Made by a program: the position numbers and the translations under genes. From assembly GCA_030430365.1 (NCBI GenBank), contig JAUIFP010000004.1, positions 1 to 64,000 on the forward strand: a DNA stretch of 64,000 nt. The letters run 5' to 3'. Below the pieces are notes generated by a model. The model was given only the letters and a program-made list of their open reading frames with translations. It made no database searches and was not told the origin of the DNA. Below, piece after piece: positions 23,689-32,187 of this stretch. Every line of letters begins with the position of its first letter. Within the stretch, counting starts at the first letter, position 1. The DNA comes from Alphaproteobacteria bacterium. Lineage in GTDB: Bacteria > Pseudomonadota > Alphaproteobacteria > Sphingomonadales > Sphingomonadaceae.

Positions 23689-25031
23689 GCCACGACCTCC
23701 TTCATTCGCTCTGCCCAGGCACGATAGTAACTCGCGAACAGGCTTTCGTCGCACAGCTGGGCATCGGCCAACACGCTGCGAGCCGGCTTGACGTCGATCA
23801 TATCGGCATACTCATTTCCGCCCTCGACAGTGGCGGTCATGCCGCGCGCATGGCCCTGCAGCCACGGCCGCTCCTGCTCTGCCATGCCGAGCTGCGCCTC
23901 TTCGTAGCATACGGTGTCATCGGGCGTCGCCATACCGGTCGGATTGAAGAAATCCTCATACTGGCGGATCCGGAAGCGGCGCGCTTCATCGCTTTCGCCT
24001 CGGGGGGCAATGCACCAGGTCTGCATCTCGGTCAGCCCGGCAGCAAGGGGTCTGATCACGCGCAATTGGCTCGATGCATTCTCCGCGATCTGCATATTGG
24101 GGAAGATCGTGAGATTACGCATGTTGAACATCCAGTTGCGCCTTGCCTCACCGAACTCTTCCGCAAGCTCTTCAGCCCGCTCGAAATCCGCGATTGCAGA
24201 GGACGGCGGCATAATCCCCCAGTTGAGTACGTGGCCATGGTCGAAGCTCATCGTACCGCCGGTGACGCCGCTGGCATTTTCAGTCCAGAAGTCGGAAGCC
24301 CCGATCGAAGACTTCACCACTTCGTCGGCCTCTTCCTTTGCGCGCTGCTCGAGAATGCGAATGTAGCTCGGATGCGTGGAAGTGAAGTGATACTGGTCGG
24401 CGCAGTTTTCCAACTGCATCTTCCAGTTCGCCGCATAGGTGAAGGTAACCCTGCCCGGCACGAGTTCGAGGCCGTTGGGGGCCTTGTCGGCCAACAGGTC
24501 GATCAGCTTGCTTGCCTCGCCAAGATGTTCTTCAAGCGAGGGTACATCGGGGTTGAGGCTGGCGAACAGGAAACCTCGATATTCGCCGAAGCGGGCAACT
24601 TCTGCGAGATCGTGGTTCTCGCTATCAAACGCCTCGCTATAGCATCCCCCCTTCTTCCACTTGATATTCTTGTTCGCGCCGGAACTGTCGAAGGTCCAGC
24701 CGTGATAGGGGCAAACGTGGCGGCGGGCATTGCCGCATTTCTTCTGCACCAGCCGCACGCCCTTGTGCGGGCAGGCATTTACGAAGCACTGCAATTCACC
24801 ATCGCCATCGCGGCTGACGATGATCGGCACGCGTCCAATGAAACCAGTGAAGAAATCATGCGGATGCTCTGCCTGGGTCGAAAGCCCGATGAACAACCAC
24901 CCGCCTTCGAACACATGTTTCATTTCCATGTCGAACAGCTCCGGATCGCGGAACATCGCGCGATTGATCCGGAACACGCCGTCATCGGGACGGTCATCGA
25001 CAAGGTCGCTTAGAGCGAATTGCTTACTCAT
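23685..25031 (-). CDS. Rieske-type aromatic-ring-hydroxylating dioxygenase alpha subunit
   Basis: A 448-residue catalytic subunit that inserts dioxygen into an aromatic ring or demethylates it. The Rieske 2Fe-2S ligands are Cys87-x-His89 and Cys107-xx-His110, with exactly 17 residues between the two pairs. The mononuclear iron site is Asp212 (bridging), His215 and His220 in ADQYHFTSTHPSY. It pairs with the beta subunit by a 4-nt overlap. Upstream lies a small EthD gene, and downstream a ketopantoate-reductase-like gene. Electron donors must be encoded elsewhere. Substrate specificity is not readable; the neighbours suggest an aromatic acid or phenyl compound. Confidence 0.88.
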   Translation of the reverse strand: MSKQFALSDLVDDRPDDGVFRINRAMFRDPELFDMEMKHVFEGGWLFIGLSTQAEHPHDFFTGFIGRVPIIVSRDGDGELQCFVNACPHKGVRLVQKKCGNARRHVCPYHGWTFDSSGANKNIKWKKGGCYSEAFDSENHDLAEVARFGEYRGFLFASLNPDVPSLEEHLGEASKLIDLLADKAPNGLELVPGRVTFTYAANWKMQLENCADQYHFTSTHPSYIRILEQRAKEEADEVVKSSIGASDFWTENASGVTGGTMSFDHGHVLNWGIMPPSSAIADFERAEELAEEFGEARRNWMFNMRNLTIFPNMQIAENASSQLRVIRPLAAGLTEMQTWCIAPRGESDEARRFRIRQYEDFFNPTGMATPDDTVCYEEAQLGMAEQERPWLQGHARGMTATVEGGNEYADMIDVKPARSVLADAQLCDESLFASYYRAWAERMKEVVA

Positions 25032-25149
25032 TCCTGCCTCATAATACTGCCGGTTTGCGGCGCATCACGCCTGCCGCACCGGTTGAATGCCCCGCGCCGT
25101 GGCAGGGCAAAAAAGCCGTTGGATCCATTGGCCGTGACAATTATGCCGA

Positions 25150-25458
25150 TCACACGCCGCCTTCGCATGGATAGTGAATCAGGATCGGGGCAACCGTCGC
25201 AAAATTGGCGACATCCCCGGCGACTGCCTGTCCTTCCGGCGAGCCCATCGCTGCCCCCATTGCCGCGCCATCTTCGAAGTCCGCTTCGAAGATGCAGAAA
25301 TAGGGGGATTCTCCGCCCACCGCCTGGACATCGAAGCTGTATCGCAGTGCCTTCAGGCCTGGGAGTTTACGTACAAGTGGAATATGGGTTTCCAGATAAT
25401 AGCTCTTGAAACCCTCCGGTTCCGGCTGCGGCGGATATAGAACGACGATCTTATGCAT
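25150..25458 (-). CDS. EthD family ferredoxin-like-fold protein
   Basis: A 102-residue dimeric alpha/beta-barrel (EthD/REDY-type) protein. Features are KIVVLYPPQPEPEGFKSYYL, then HIPLVRKLPGLKALRY and a C-terminal strand. EthD proteins accompany oxygenases and dehydratases in degradation clusters, and the prototype is needed for ethyl tert-butyl ether degradation. The gene precedes the Rieske alpha gene by 118 nt on the same strand, and its leader contains a copy of the shared catabolic operator 99 nt before the ATG. Role in the pathway is unproven. Confidence 0.78.
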   Translation of the reverse strand: MHKIVVLYPPQPEPEGFKSYYLETHIPLVRKLPGLKALRYSFDVQAVGGESPYFCIFEADFEDGAAMGAAMGSPEGQAVAGDVANFATVAPILIHYPCEGGV

Positions 25459-25556
25459 GCCCAGAACCCTCCATATTCGTCCGGCTTCCGCCCACTTGGC
25501 TGTAGAAACACCTGCTAATTATCGGGCGTTTTCCGGAAGTCCTTTGGCTAAAGCAA

Positions 25557-25573
25557 TTAACGTGATAAGTATT
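25557..25573. promoter_or_regulatory. Shared catabolic operator, copy A
   Basis: TTAACGTGATAAGTATT lies 99 nt upstream of the EthD/Rieske genes. It matches the copies at 40075 and 50065 at nearly all positions. Centre CGTG, flanked by TTAA and ATAA. Likely bound by one or both MarR proteins (inference). Confidence 0.6.
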
Positions 25574-25630
25574 GGATTGCAAGAGAAGTCCTCTGGAATT
25601 CGTTAATTCGCGGAGACGAAAGAGAGGAGG

Positions 25631-26080
25631 TTACTCGACGCCCTTGATCGTCGACGAAAGAGCGCGCAGTTCGTCGGCCAACCGTTCCAGTCTCTCCGGC
25701 CCGAAGCGCTGAGCATACTCCCGCATGACATGCGCCACATGACGTGAAATCGTCTTCACGACTTCTCGGCCTTCCGGAGACAAGGCAACCATTATGCGCC
25801 GCCGATCATTCGTATCCGGCTCTCTGACGACAAGTTTGCGGCTTTCCAGTTCCTTCAGGATCCGCGTCACGCTGGGCGCATGGAGCAGGCCGACTTCCGC
25901 GAGACCGGTGGCATCCGTCGAGCCGCGATCATTGATTACGCGCATGACACGCCATTGCGGTTCGGTGATGTTATACTCGCGAAGCTTCGGCCTCATGGGC
26001 GCAATAACGGCTTCTTTCGCACCGAGCATCACTGCGGCGAGTGACTGCTCAAACGGTGGAATCTTCTTAATGACGCTCAT
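25631..26080 (-). CDS. MarR family transcriptional regulator (HpaR-like), copy 1
   Basis: A 149-residue winged helix-turn-helix repressor. The core NITEPQWRVMRVIND (38-51) begins the DNA-binding domain; recognition helix HAPSVTRILKELESRKL (67-83) and wing NDRRRIMV (91-98) follow. Such regulators release DNA on binding an aromatic or phenolic ligand. It is the same length as the MarR at 40154-40603 and nearly identical in the recognition helix, so the two probably share operators. It is transcribed away from the TonB receptor and toward the Rieske operon, with about 170 nt to the EthD gene containing operator copy A. Confidence 0.88.
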   Translation of the reverse strand: MSVIKKIPPFEQSLAAVMLGAKEAVIAPMRPKLREYNITEPQWRVMRVINDRGSTDATGLAEVGLLHAPSVTRILKELESRKLVVREPDTNDRRRIMVALSPEGREVVKTISRHVAHVMREYAQRFGPERLERLADELRALSSTIKGVE

Positions 26081-26440
26081 CGCTACTCCCTGGCTAGATA
26101 TGCCCTCATCCCGATACCTAACAAAAGCAACTAAGCATAGTGTTGCAAATTGCGGAAGTACCTAGCTGGCACGATTCTGCGTTCTACAGAAATCTCCAAT
26201 CCGGCGAATTCCCAACCATTATAGCTCCTGAAAAGCCCCGGTTTTGCGGTGCTTGCCTGGTTCTCAGGGGCACGGCCACTCCCGCCCGCTCAGGCGCCGG
26301 AGCCGTCACCCACGCGGAGTTCCTAACCCGCATTTTGTTCTCATGTAAAATTATTGCGTGCGGATTTTCGGACAGAATCAACTAGCGGGCAGCAGGCGGC
26401 ACTCAATTCCGGCCACGGATTCCCGCCAAGCCGTAGACAC
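26081..26440. other. Intergenic region between marR copy 1 and the TonB receptor terminator
   Basis: About 360 bases without a supportable gene. GCAAC and GTTGC half-sites separated by 10 nt occur near 26127-26146, upstream of marR and possibly autoregulatory, but the match to the catabolic operator is poor. Otherwise nothing identifiable. Confidence 0.4.
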
Positions 26441-26486
26441 AAAAAAGCCCGCAGCACCAACAGAGATTCTCTGCGGCACTGCGGGC
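26441..26486 (-). terminator. Rho-independent terminator of the TonB receptor gene
   Basis: Arms GCCCGCAG and CTGCGGGC pair perfectly and are followed on the minus strand by six T residues. It lies 27 nt after the receptor stop codon. Confidence 0.8.
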
Positions 26487-26512
26487 CATTTGTCAGTTTT
26501 CTGAGCGTGCGC

Positions 26513-29077
26513 TTAGAATTCCTTGCGCACAGTCAGCTTCCATTCACGAGGTGCAGCAACGCGGGTCTGCTGGTTAATCGAGCCCTCGAGCAGCTGGTAG
26601 TGGTAGTACTTGTCCGCGAGGTTCGTGACCTGAAGCGTTGCGCTCCAGTCCTCGTCAGGCGACTTGTAGACCAGCTGAGCATTCCAGATCGAATACGGAT
26701 CGATAATGAATTGCGGCAAAGGTGCACGAGTGCTGGAAGAACGATCGAAGGTCTGCTTCGACTGCCAGTTCCAGTCCAGGCGCGGAGTAAACGTGCCGAT
26801 TTCGGTGAAGATATCGTACGAAACATTCGCATGCATGTTCCATTCCGGCTGGCGGAGGTTGCCTGGGAACAGATAACCCGGCTGCCCCGGTTCGGCACCG
26901 GATTCGAACTTGTTGTAACCACCGGTCCAATCAAGCCTTAGCCCATCCACCGGCAGCGCCGTGATCTCCCATTCGAAGCCTTTGACTTCGGCCGGGATGC
27001 CAACATTGTTCGAATAGTTCGTTGGGACCGGATTGCCCGGGAACTGTTCGCAGGCAGCGACAGCTTCCGGCGTCTGGTATTGATAGTTAAACCAGGTGGC
27101 CGTGCCCGTTCCCGGCTCATTGAGGCATTGCGTGCCAAATGCGCTGGAAGACAGCTTCTTATAGTCGAGATAGAATGCCGTCAGATTGGTCCGCAGACGA
27201 CGGTCGAGAATGTCGGCTTTGACACCAACCTCATAACTGATCAACTCTTCGTCGGAGGTCGGCCTTAGCTGACGGTCGTTGAGGATGATCGTGGTCAAAC
27301 CCGGAGGACGGGAGCCAGTTGCAGCCGTCGCGTAAACAAGAACGTCTTCATTGATCTTGTAGTCTGTCGAAATCAGCCAGTCCCAACGGTTCTGCGTAGC
27401 ATTGACGGCCTCGTCTACGATCACACCCGCATTGGGATTGTCGATCGTGATCGCAATGTTGGTGTGGCTATAGCGTCCACCACCCGAAATACGCCAACGG
27501 TCGGTGAGGTTGTAGTCCAGGTGAGCAAAGACCGACTGCGACTTGTTCACGCCATGCACGCTGTTGGTCTGCTGAATGTTGACGAAACTGATGTAGTTGT
27601 TCTGATACCCATCTGTTTCCACAGCAAACCCGCCGAGATTCCAGACAAGGCGATCATCGAGCAGCGTACCGTCAAAGCGTAGCTCACCCGACCACATCTC
27701 GTCCTTGTTCAGGAAGTGCGAAATGACAGCGCCAAGCGGGGACTGGTCACCATTCTGCGTGAACTCGTTGCTATACTTCGTATAGGCACCGATCGCCGTC
27801 ATATTGATATTGTCGGCGAGCGAAGCTTCGAGTTTGCCTGAAAGCATAGTGTGATCCGCAAACTTGCGCGGTTCGTAGCAGACATTATCAGAATAATGAT
27901 CCGGAAATGCCGTTGGGCTGCCGCCAGGTACCGATGACGGAATTTCAGCCGTCAAATCGATCTTCGGGCGGCAGTTAGTGGCATACGTATCGTAAATCCC
28001 GCCATCGCGTGCCGGCGTAACGAAGCGATTGTCCAGGATCACGCCATAGACGTTATAGGCCGCGAGCTGGTAGACCTGAGCAAGCGCGGACGCTGTACAA
28101 GGCTGGGGCCCAATCCCATCGGGATAGCCATCAACCGGCTGAACGCAGGTGCCTGTATAGCCATAGGTTACTTCAGGCGTTTCCTCGAGGTCCTCTTCAC
28201 GGTGACGAGCCGTAAGGAGAAGCGAGACGTCGGAGCTCGGCTCCCACAGCAACTTGACCTGCCCTACCGCAGTCGTACCGCCTCCGGTATGCCCAATGAC
28301 GCAGTCTTTCTGGCCTGAATCGGGCTGAAAATATGGCAACGAGCCGGCAAGTTCCGGTGTACCGAGTTTGTCCATCATGCAGGTAAAGTCGAGACGATTG
28401 CCGAAACCACGCTGGCGGTCGAAATGGCCAAACGCGCGCACCGCAAGTGTCGGCGAAAGCCCTACATCGAGCGCACCAGCTGCCTCCATATGGTCACGTG
28501 AGCCGTATCCCAAGCTAACGAAGCCCGAACCATCGCCCTTCGGATCCTGAGTGAACAGCTTGATCGAGCCGGCAATCGAAGCATTGCCCGAAAGCGTGCT
28601 CTGCGGCCCGCGATTGACTTCCACGCGCACAACGTCGGTGAAATCCAGCTCGGAACCGGCAGTTGTGGAATGGTAGACGCCATCGTTATAGATGGCGACA
28701 GCAGGCGGCACCGCCAGACTGGACGTTTCGCCTTGCTGCACACCGCGTAGCGATATCCGCGGCGTACCTGCTGACTGTGAGTCACCCGGCACTGTCTGCA
28801 AGTTCGGAACGACCGAACCAAGCGTACCGATATTGGTGACGTTCGCAGCTTCCAACTGCTCTTCGGTTTGCGCCGTGATCGCGATCGGCGTGTCCTGGAT
28901 GCTCTCCTCGACATAACGCGCCGTTACCACGATCTCGGCGATCCCGCCCCTCGATTGCGGAGCTTCATCTTGCGCCATGGCTGGCTGCGAAATCACTGCC
29001 AGTCCGGCAAGGCAGCTACCCGAAAGCAAACGCCAAGCGGCTGCTCCGGAAATACCATTTCCTCCCCGTCGTACCAT
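26513..29077 (-). CDS. TonB-dependent outer-membrane receptor
   Basis: An 854-residue receptor with a signal peptide ending near QPAMAQ, an N-terminal TonB-box/plug domain (about residues 45-165, with EIVVTARYVEESIQDTPIAI and VEVNRGPQSTLSGNASIAGS) and a C-terminal 22-strand barrel ending in the aromatic REWKLTVRKEF. In sphingomonads such receptors import siderophores, sugars or hydrophobic aromatics. Here the catabolic context, and operator copy B 113 nt upstream, suggest uptake of the degraded compound. The ATG at 29077 is preceded by GAGAGGG; an upstream extension to 29362 lacks coding character. A terminator follows. Confidence 0.9.
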   Translation of the reverse strand: MVRRGGNGISGAAAWRLLSGSCLAGLAVISQPAMAQDEAPQSRGGIAEIVVTARYVEESIQDTPIAITAQTEEQLEAANVTNIGTLGSVVPNLQTVPGDSQSAGTPRISLRGVQQGETSSLAVPPAVAIYNDGVYHSTTAGSELDFTDVVRVEVNRGPQSTLSGNASIAGSIKLFTQDPKGDGSGFVSLGYGSRDHMEAAGALDVGLSPTLAVRAFGHFDRQRGFGNRLDFTCMMDKLGTPELAGSLPYFQPDSGQKDCVIGHTGGGTTAVGQVKLLWEPSSDVSLLLTARHREEDLEETPEVTYGYTGTCVQPVDGYPDGIGPQPCTASALAQVYQLAAYNVYGVILDNRFVTPARDGGIYDTYATNCRPKIDLTAEIPSSVPGGSPTAFPDHYSDNVCYEPRKFADHTMLSGKLEASLADNINMTAIGAYTKYSNEFTQNGDQSPLGAVISHFLNKDEMWSGELRFDGTLLDDRLVWNLGGFAVETDGYQNNYISFVNIQQTNSVHGVNKSQSVFAHLDYNLTDRWRISGGGRYSHTNIAITIDNPNAGVIVDEAVNATQNRWDWLISTDYKINEDVLVYATAATGSRPPGLTTIILNDRQLRPTSDEELISYEVGVKADILDRRLRTNLTAFYLDYKKLSSSAFGTQCLNEPGTGTATWFNYQYQTPEAVAACEQFPGNPVPTNYSNNVGIPAEVKGFEWEITALPVDGLRLDWTGGYNKFESGAEPGQPGYLFPGNLRQPEWNMHANVSYDIFTEIGTFTPRLDWNWQSKQTFDRSSSTRAPLPQFIIDPYSIWNAQLVYKSPDEDWSATLQVTNLADKYYHYQLLEGSINQQTRVAAPREWKLTVRKEF

Positions 29078-29189
29078 TTTTCTACCCTCTCTATTTCGAG
29101 CTCTATTACGTGTTTCTACGCATCTCTGGTCGCCACAAATCAGACGTGACACCTGTGCGCTGCATGCCATGCGTGGAACCGCATAAACA

Positions 29190-29205
29190 TAACATGATAA
29201 TAATC
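29190..29205. promoter_or_regulatory. Shared catabolic operator, copy B
   Basis: ATAACATGATAATAAT, 113 nt upstream of the TonB receptor ATG. It shares the AACATGATAA core with copies C and D. Confidence 0.5.
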
Positions 29206-29348
29206 TCCTGCTTGTTACCGTGTCAACGCGACAACTGCCCTCATTTGAACTGGCGCCTTGTGAAGGTGAGAGGAACGAGTCCTGCAGTGTCATGCGTTCC
29301 GCAAGGGCAAAACTGCTATACATCAGATCAAAATAGCTGGATGGACCA

Positions 29349-29365
29349 GATGTGAAATTCACATC
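29349..29365. repeat. Perfect 17-bp palindrome
   Basis: GATGTGAA-A-TTCACATC, two 8-bp arms around one base. The half-site resembles TGTGA of CRP/FNR sites, but the spacing (3 instead of 6) is wrong for CRP. Likely a binding site for another dimeric regulator, or a GntR-type site. It lies about 270 nt upstream of the TonB receptor. Confidence 0.5.
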
Positions 29366-29379
29366 AAAAAGAGACTTTT

Positions 29380-29398
29380 TATCTAGTATTATTAGATA
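29380..29398. repeat. Inverted repeat TATCTA-N7-TAGATA
   Basis: 6-bp arms in an AT-rich stretch, 14 nt from the 17-bp palindrome. Could be part of a composite operator or promoter. Confidence 0.4.
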
Positions 29399-29605
29399 GT
29401 TATATCCATTTGCGTGAAACCGGCTCGGCAGTCCCTATCGCGCAGCAATCGGATTTACCTACGCGCGGCAGACGTCGCAGAACGCATTTTTCGAGCTCGC
29501 ATTTCATCACCTGATCACCCGAATTTACTTGCCGGATTGAAGCAAAATCCAAGCGCAAACGAGGCCGCGTGTTGCAAATCAGCCGCACATTTCGGGGCCA
29601 AAAAT

Positions 29606-29627
29606 AACATCAAATACGTATTATGTT
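29606..29627. repeat. Imperfect palindrome around AATACGTATT
   Basis: A perfect AATACGTATT core is flanked by AACAT and ATGTT, with a 2-nt bulge on one side. The outer arms recall the AACAT half-site of the shared catabolic operator, but the centre differs. Confidence 0.35.
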
Positions 29628-29807
29628 CACTAGATGGCGGGGCAAAAATCCGTCGATACGGCATGTCGAGATTCGCACAGGATCGGTGATCGGGATGTGC
29701 CGAAGGCGGACCTGAACAATCCGCGGCGTCTGGGCAGCTGACAAGATCGTTTCATGCCTCTGGGGCACCAGGCTCGACTGACGAAAAATGTCTATGGCGA
29801 ACGCAAT

Positions 29808-29841
29808 GAAAAGGGCGGCCGGAAATCATCCAGCCGCCCTT
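29808..29841 (-). terminator. Rho-independent terminator of the DUF6282-like gene
   Basis: Arms AAGGGCGGC and GCCGCCCTT pair perfectly. On the minus strand the stem is followed by a TTTT run. It lies 15 nt after the stop codon. Confidence 0.75.
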
Positions 29842-29856
29842 CATGAACACACCGAT

Positions 29857-30936
29857 CTAGTTGGCTGCGACGACAGGTAGCCCGAGCACTTTGGCCGGAT
29901 TGTCTTTGAACATCGCCGTAAGTTCTTCTTCGGTGAAGCCTTCTTCGCGCAATACGCGAGCGGCAAGAACGAGTGCATCGGCGTGGTTATGCGAACCGAT
30001 CAGGCCGCTATCCGTCGAGACGATACAGTGTTCCGGACCGAGAGTTCTGATCGCCTTGACGACATCTTCACGCGTTCTACCGATCAGTTCCGTTGCTGTG
30101 ACTTCCGCATAGGCGCCCATTTGCGTGACCGCCTTCAATTGGTCGATCGTCGGATAAGTGAACATCGGCCCCATGCCCGGATGCGTTACGATGATGCGAT
30201 CGATGCCCCGTTTCTTCGCCTCTTCGACAATTTGCACCATTTCGTGCGCGTAAACATGGCCAGTCGCGAGGGTGAGATCGTATTCCTTGATCAGGTCGAG
30301 AACTTCCAGCACCGCAGGAAGCAGGACTCCATCCTTGGATACGATCACATATGGGCGCTGCTCCTTGAGATATTTTACCTCATGTTCGGAGTCGTGCGTC
30401 GGCATCCAGACGACTTTGCCGTAGTGGCCTTCCACTTCGGCAAAATACCGGACGGCTTGCGGATTGATGCCGCCGACAGTGGCATTGAGGGCAAGACCGC
30501 CGAACACTTGCATGCCCGGCACCTCGTCATACTTCCTGACCAGGTTGGCAAGGCCGGCGGTACCGGTCCAATGGTTCTTGAACACGACCCCGCGCAGGCC
30601 CCGCTCACGCGCTAGTTTCGCGATTTCGAAAGCGTCCCACTGGCGATCGTACACATCCGGCCCATAATGCGCATGAACATCGATCGCCCCATCCAGGATA
30701 GGGTCATCCAGATGCTGATCCACGGAGGGTTCGGTGAACCTTCCGCGATAGGAAAGCCATGCATTGAGATCCTTGTTGACCGATGGATTCACCACGGTTG
30801 CCGGTGCCGGCATCCAGGTAATCTCTGGATCGGAAGTTTCGGTTTCACCCGCAACGACAGGCGAGGCTGCAAATCCGGCAGCAAGAGCAATGCCGGACAA
30901 CCCGATGACACATTCCTTCACACGCTTTGAAAACAT
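29857..30936 (-). CDS. Exported DUF6282-like amidohydrolase-fold protein
   Basis: A 359-residue protein with a signal peptide (about residues 1-32) and a TIM-barrel metal-hydrolase-like domain. Candidate metal ligands are in GAIDVHAHYGPD, in VFKNHWTG, in LATGHVYAHE, in IVTHPGMGP and the Asp in VSTDSG, an arrangement like the amidohydrolase superfamily and matching DUF6282. The reaction is unknown. It may hydrolyse an amide, ester or lactone in the periplasm. ATG 30936 has GGAGAGG upstream. A cytoplasmic paralogue is at 45671-46612. Divergent from the cupin gene at 31104, with operator copy C between them. Confidence 0.75.
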   Translation of the reverse strand: MFSKRVKECVIGLSGIALAAGFAASPVVAGETETSDPEITWMPAPATVVNPSVNKDLNAWLSYRGRFTEPSVDQHLDDPILDGAIDVHAHYGPDVYDRQWDAFEIAKLARERGLRGVVFKNHWTGTAGLANLVRKYDEVPGMQVFGGLALNATVGGINPQAVRYFAEVEGHYGKVVWMPTHDSEHEVKYLKEQRPYVIVSKDGVLLPAVLEVLDLIKEYDLTLATGHVYAHEMVQIVEEAKKRGIDRIIVTHPGMGPMFTYPTIDQLKAVTQMGAYAEVTATELIGRTREDVVKAIRTLGPEHCIVSTDSGLIGSHNHADALVLAARVLREEGFTEEELTAMFKDNPAKVLGLPVVAAN

Positions 30937-31022
30937 TCCTGACCTCTCCTTCTTTGCCTTTTTCCAAGCCGGCTTCGCGGCAATCGAAACTCGCAAGCTC
31001 GTTGACTCGGCCTACGCAGAAA

Positions 31023-31039
31023 CATACTTATCATGTTTA
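31023..31039. promoter_or_regulatory. Shared catabolic operator, copy C
   Basis: On the minus strand it reads TAAACATGATAAGTATG. It lies between divergent starts at 30936 and 31104 and could control both. The downstream flank TAGTTTTGCAGC also follows copy D, which strengthens the relation. Confidence 0.6.
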
Positions 31040-31103
31040 GTTTTGCAGCGCGACCGTGTCACCATGCACGCGCCGAAACAACAGTTTGAGAGGAATAAGA
31101 GTA

Positions 31104-32033
31104 ATGTACGACAAGTCAGACCCCCGCTCCAAGCTCTCCACGGCAAAGAACGATCCGTCCGGCAGCACGCCGACACCTGCGAGTCTGGGGCTCTATTACA
31201 AAGACAAGCCGGTTGAAGAGGACGACAATGGCAAGGCGTGGTACACGCGCGGCCAGGATCTGCTGGTCAACTATATCGAAGCGGCACCGGGCGCGACCTT
31301 CACCCGCAAAGACCAAAAGGACGAGTATATGATCGTCCTGCCCGACGATGATACGCCCTATGAAATCACCGCCATGGGCGAGACCAAGGAAGGCCCCGGC
31401 CATCAGCTGATCATCGTTCCGCCGGGCAACAGCACGATTACCTTTCCCAAGGGCGGACGCGTCGTAAGGCTGTTTTCGACCCAGTCGGAGGATCTGAACG
31501 CCAAATGCGCAAATGCCGAGACTTATGCGACACCCGACCCGAACATCCCGCCTTTCCAGCCTTGGCCGGATCCGGTCGATGGCTTCAAGCTGCGTGTCTA
31601 CGACCTTTGGAAGACCCGCCAACCCGGGCAGCTTGGCCCGATCTGGCGCTGCACCACGATCATGCTGAACTTTCCGCCTCCCGGTGGCGGACCGCGTGAC
31701 ATCACCAAGATGTCACCCCACAGCCATGACGATTTCGACCAGTGCTCGCTGGTGATGGCCGGTTCCTTCCTGCACAATATGCGCTGGCCCTGGGGCCTGG
31801 ACAAGAATCTCTGGCGCCCGGACGAGGCCCCCGTGACGGAGGCCCCGTCCTGTACCATCATTCCGGCCAAGGTGATCCATTCTTCCGAAAGCCTGCACAG
31901 CTCCGGCAACCGGATGGCGGACATATTCGCGCCGCCTCGCCTCGATTTCTCGCTGCAGGAAGGCTGGGTGCAGAATGCCGATGAATATCCACTTCCCGAA
32001 TGGGCAACCGAGAAGGAAAAGGCAACGGCCTGA
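31104..32033 (+). CDS. Cupin-fold protein of unknown function
   Basis: A 309-residue cytoplasmic protein that I read as a two-cupin protein. The C-terminal cupin (about residues 190-285) has likely metal-binding residues in SPHSHDDFDQCSLVMAG and later in IPAKVIHSSESLHSS. The first half has a similar barrel without clear ligands (about 50-140). No specific family name can be given. The ATG at 31104 has GAGAGG about 10 nt upstream. It starts a plus-strand run with an SDR and a carboxymuconolactone-decarboxylase-like gene. Possible roles include isomerase or dioxygenase of a pathway intermediate. Confidence 0.68.
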   Translation: MYDKSDPRSKLSTAKNDPSGSTPTPASLGLYYKDKPVEEDDNGKAWYTRGQDLLVNYIEAAPGATFTRKDQKDEYMIVLPDDDTPYEITAMGETKEGPGHQLIIVPPGNSTITFPKGGRVVRLFSTQSEDLNAKCANAETYATPDPNIPPFQPWPDPVDGFKLRVYDLWKTRQPGQLGPIWRCTTIMLNFPPPGGGPRDITKMSPHSHDDFDQCSLVMAGSFLHNMRWPWGLDKNLWRPDEAPVTEAPSCTIIPAKVIHSSESLHSSGNRMADIFAPPRLDFSLQEGWVQNADEYPLPEWATEKEKATA

Positions 32034-32187
32034 CGCTGGCATTGCGCGAGGCCGTGAGCGATTTGCACGGCTTCGCGCCCACCGACGCCAGATTTGGCTC
32101 ACGGAACGTCATACTGGCAACGCATGACCCGAAAACGGGCAAGCCAAGACACAATTTCGAGGATGCGGGAAAGGATTGCGGCCCGAT

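Larger units (their letters stand above)
29078..29856. other. Long intergenic region with several palindromes
   Basis: Nearly 780 bases between the TonB receptor start and the end of the next minus-strand gene. It holds the receptor leader and operator copy B, then three separate palindromes (29349, 29380, 29606), then the terminator of the upstream gene. No convincing coding frame is seen; short frames here lack ribosome sites and normal codon use. Confidence 0.5.

Noticed and set aside
29349..29365. CRP/FNR binding site
   Set aside because: TGTGA and TCACA half-sites are present, but the spacer is 3 nt, not 6, so it is reported only as an unexplained palindrome.
29414..29689. A 91-codon plus-strand frame in the long intergenic region
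   Set aside because: No ribosome site, unusual composition for this genome, and it runs across palindromes; probably chance.
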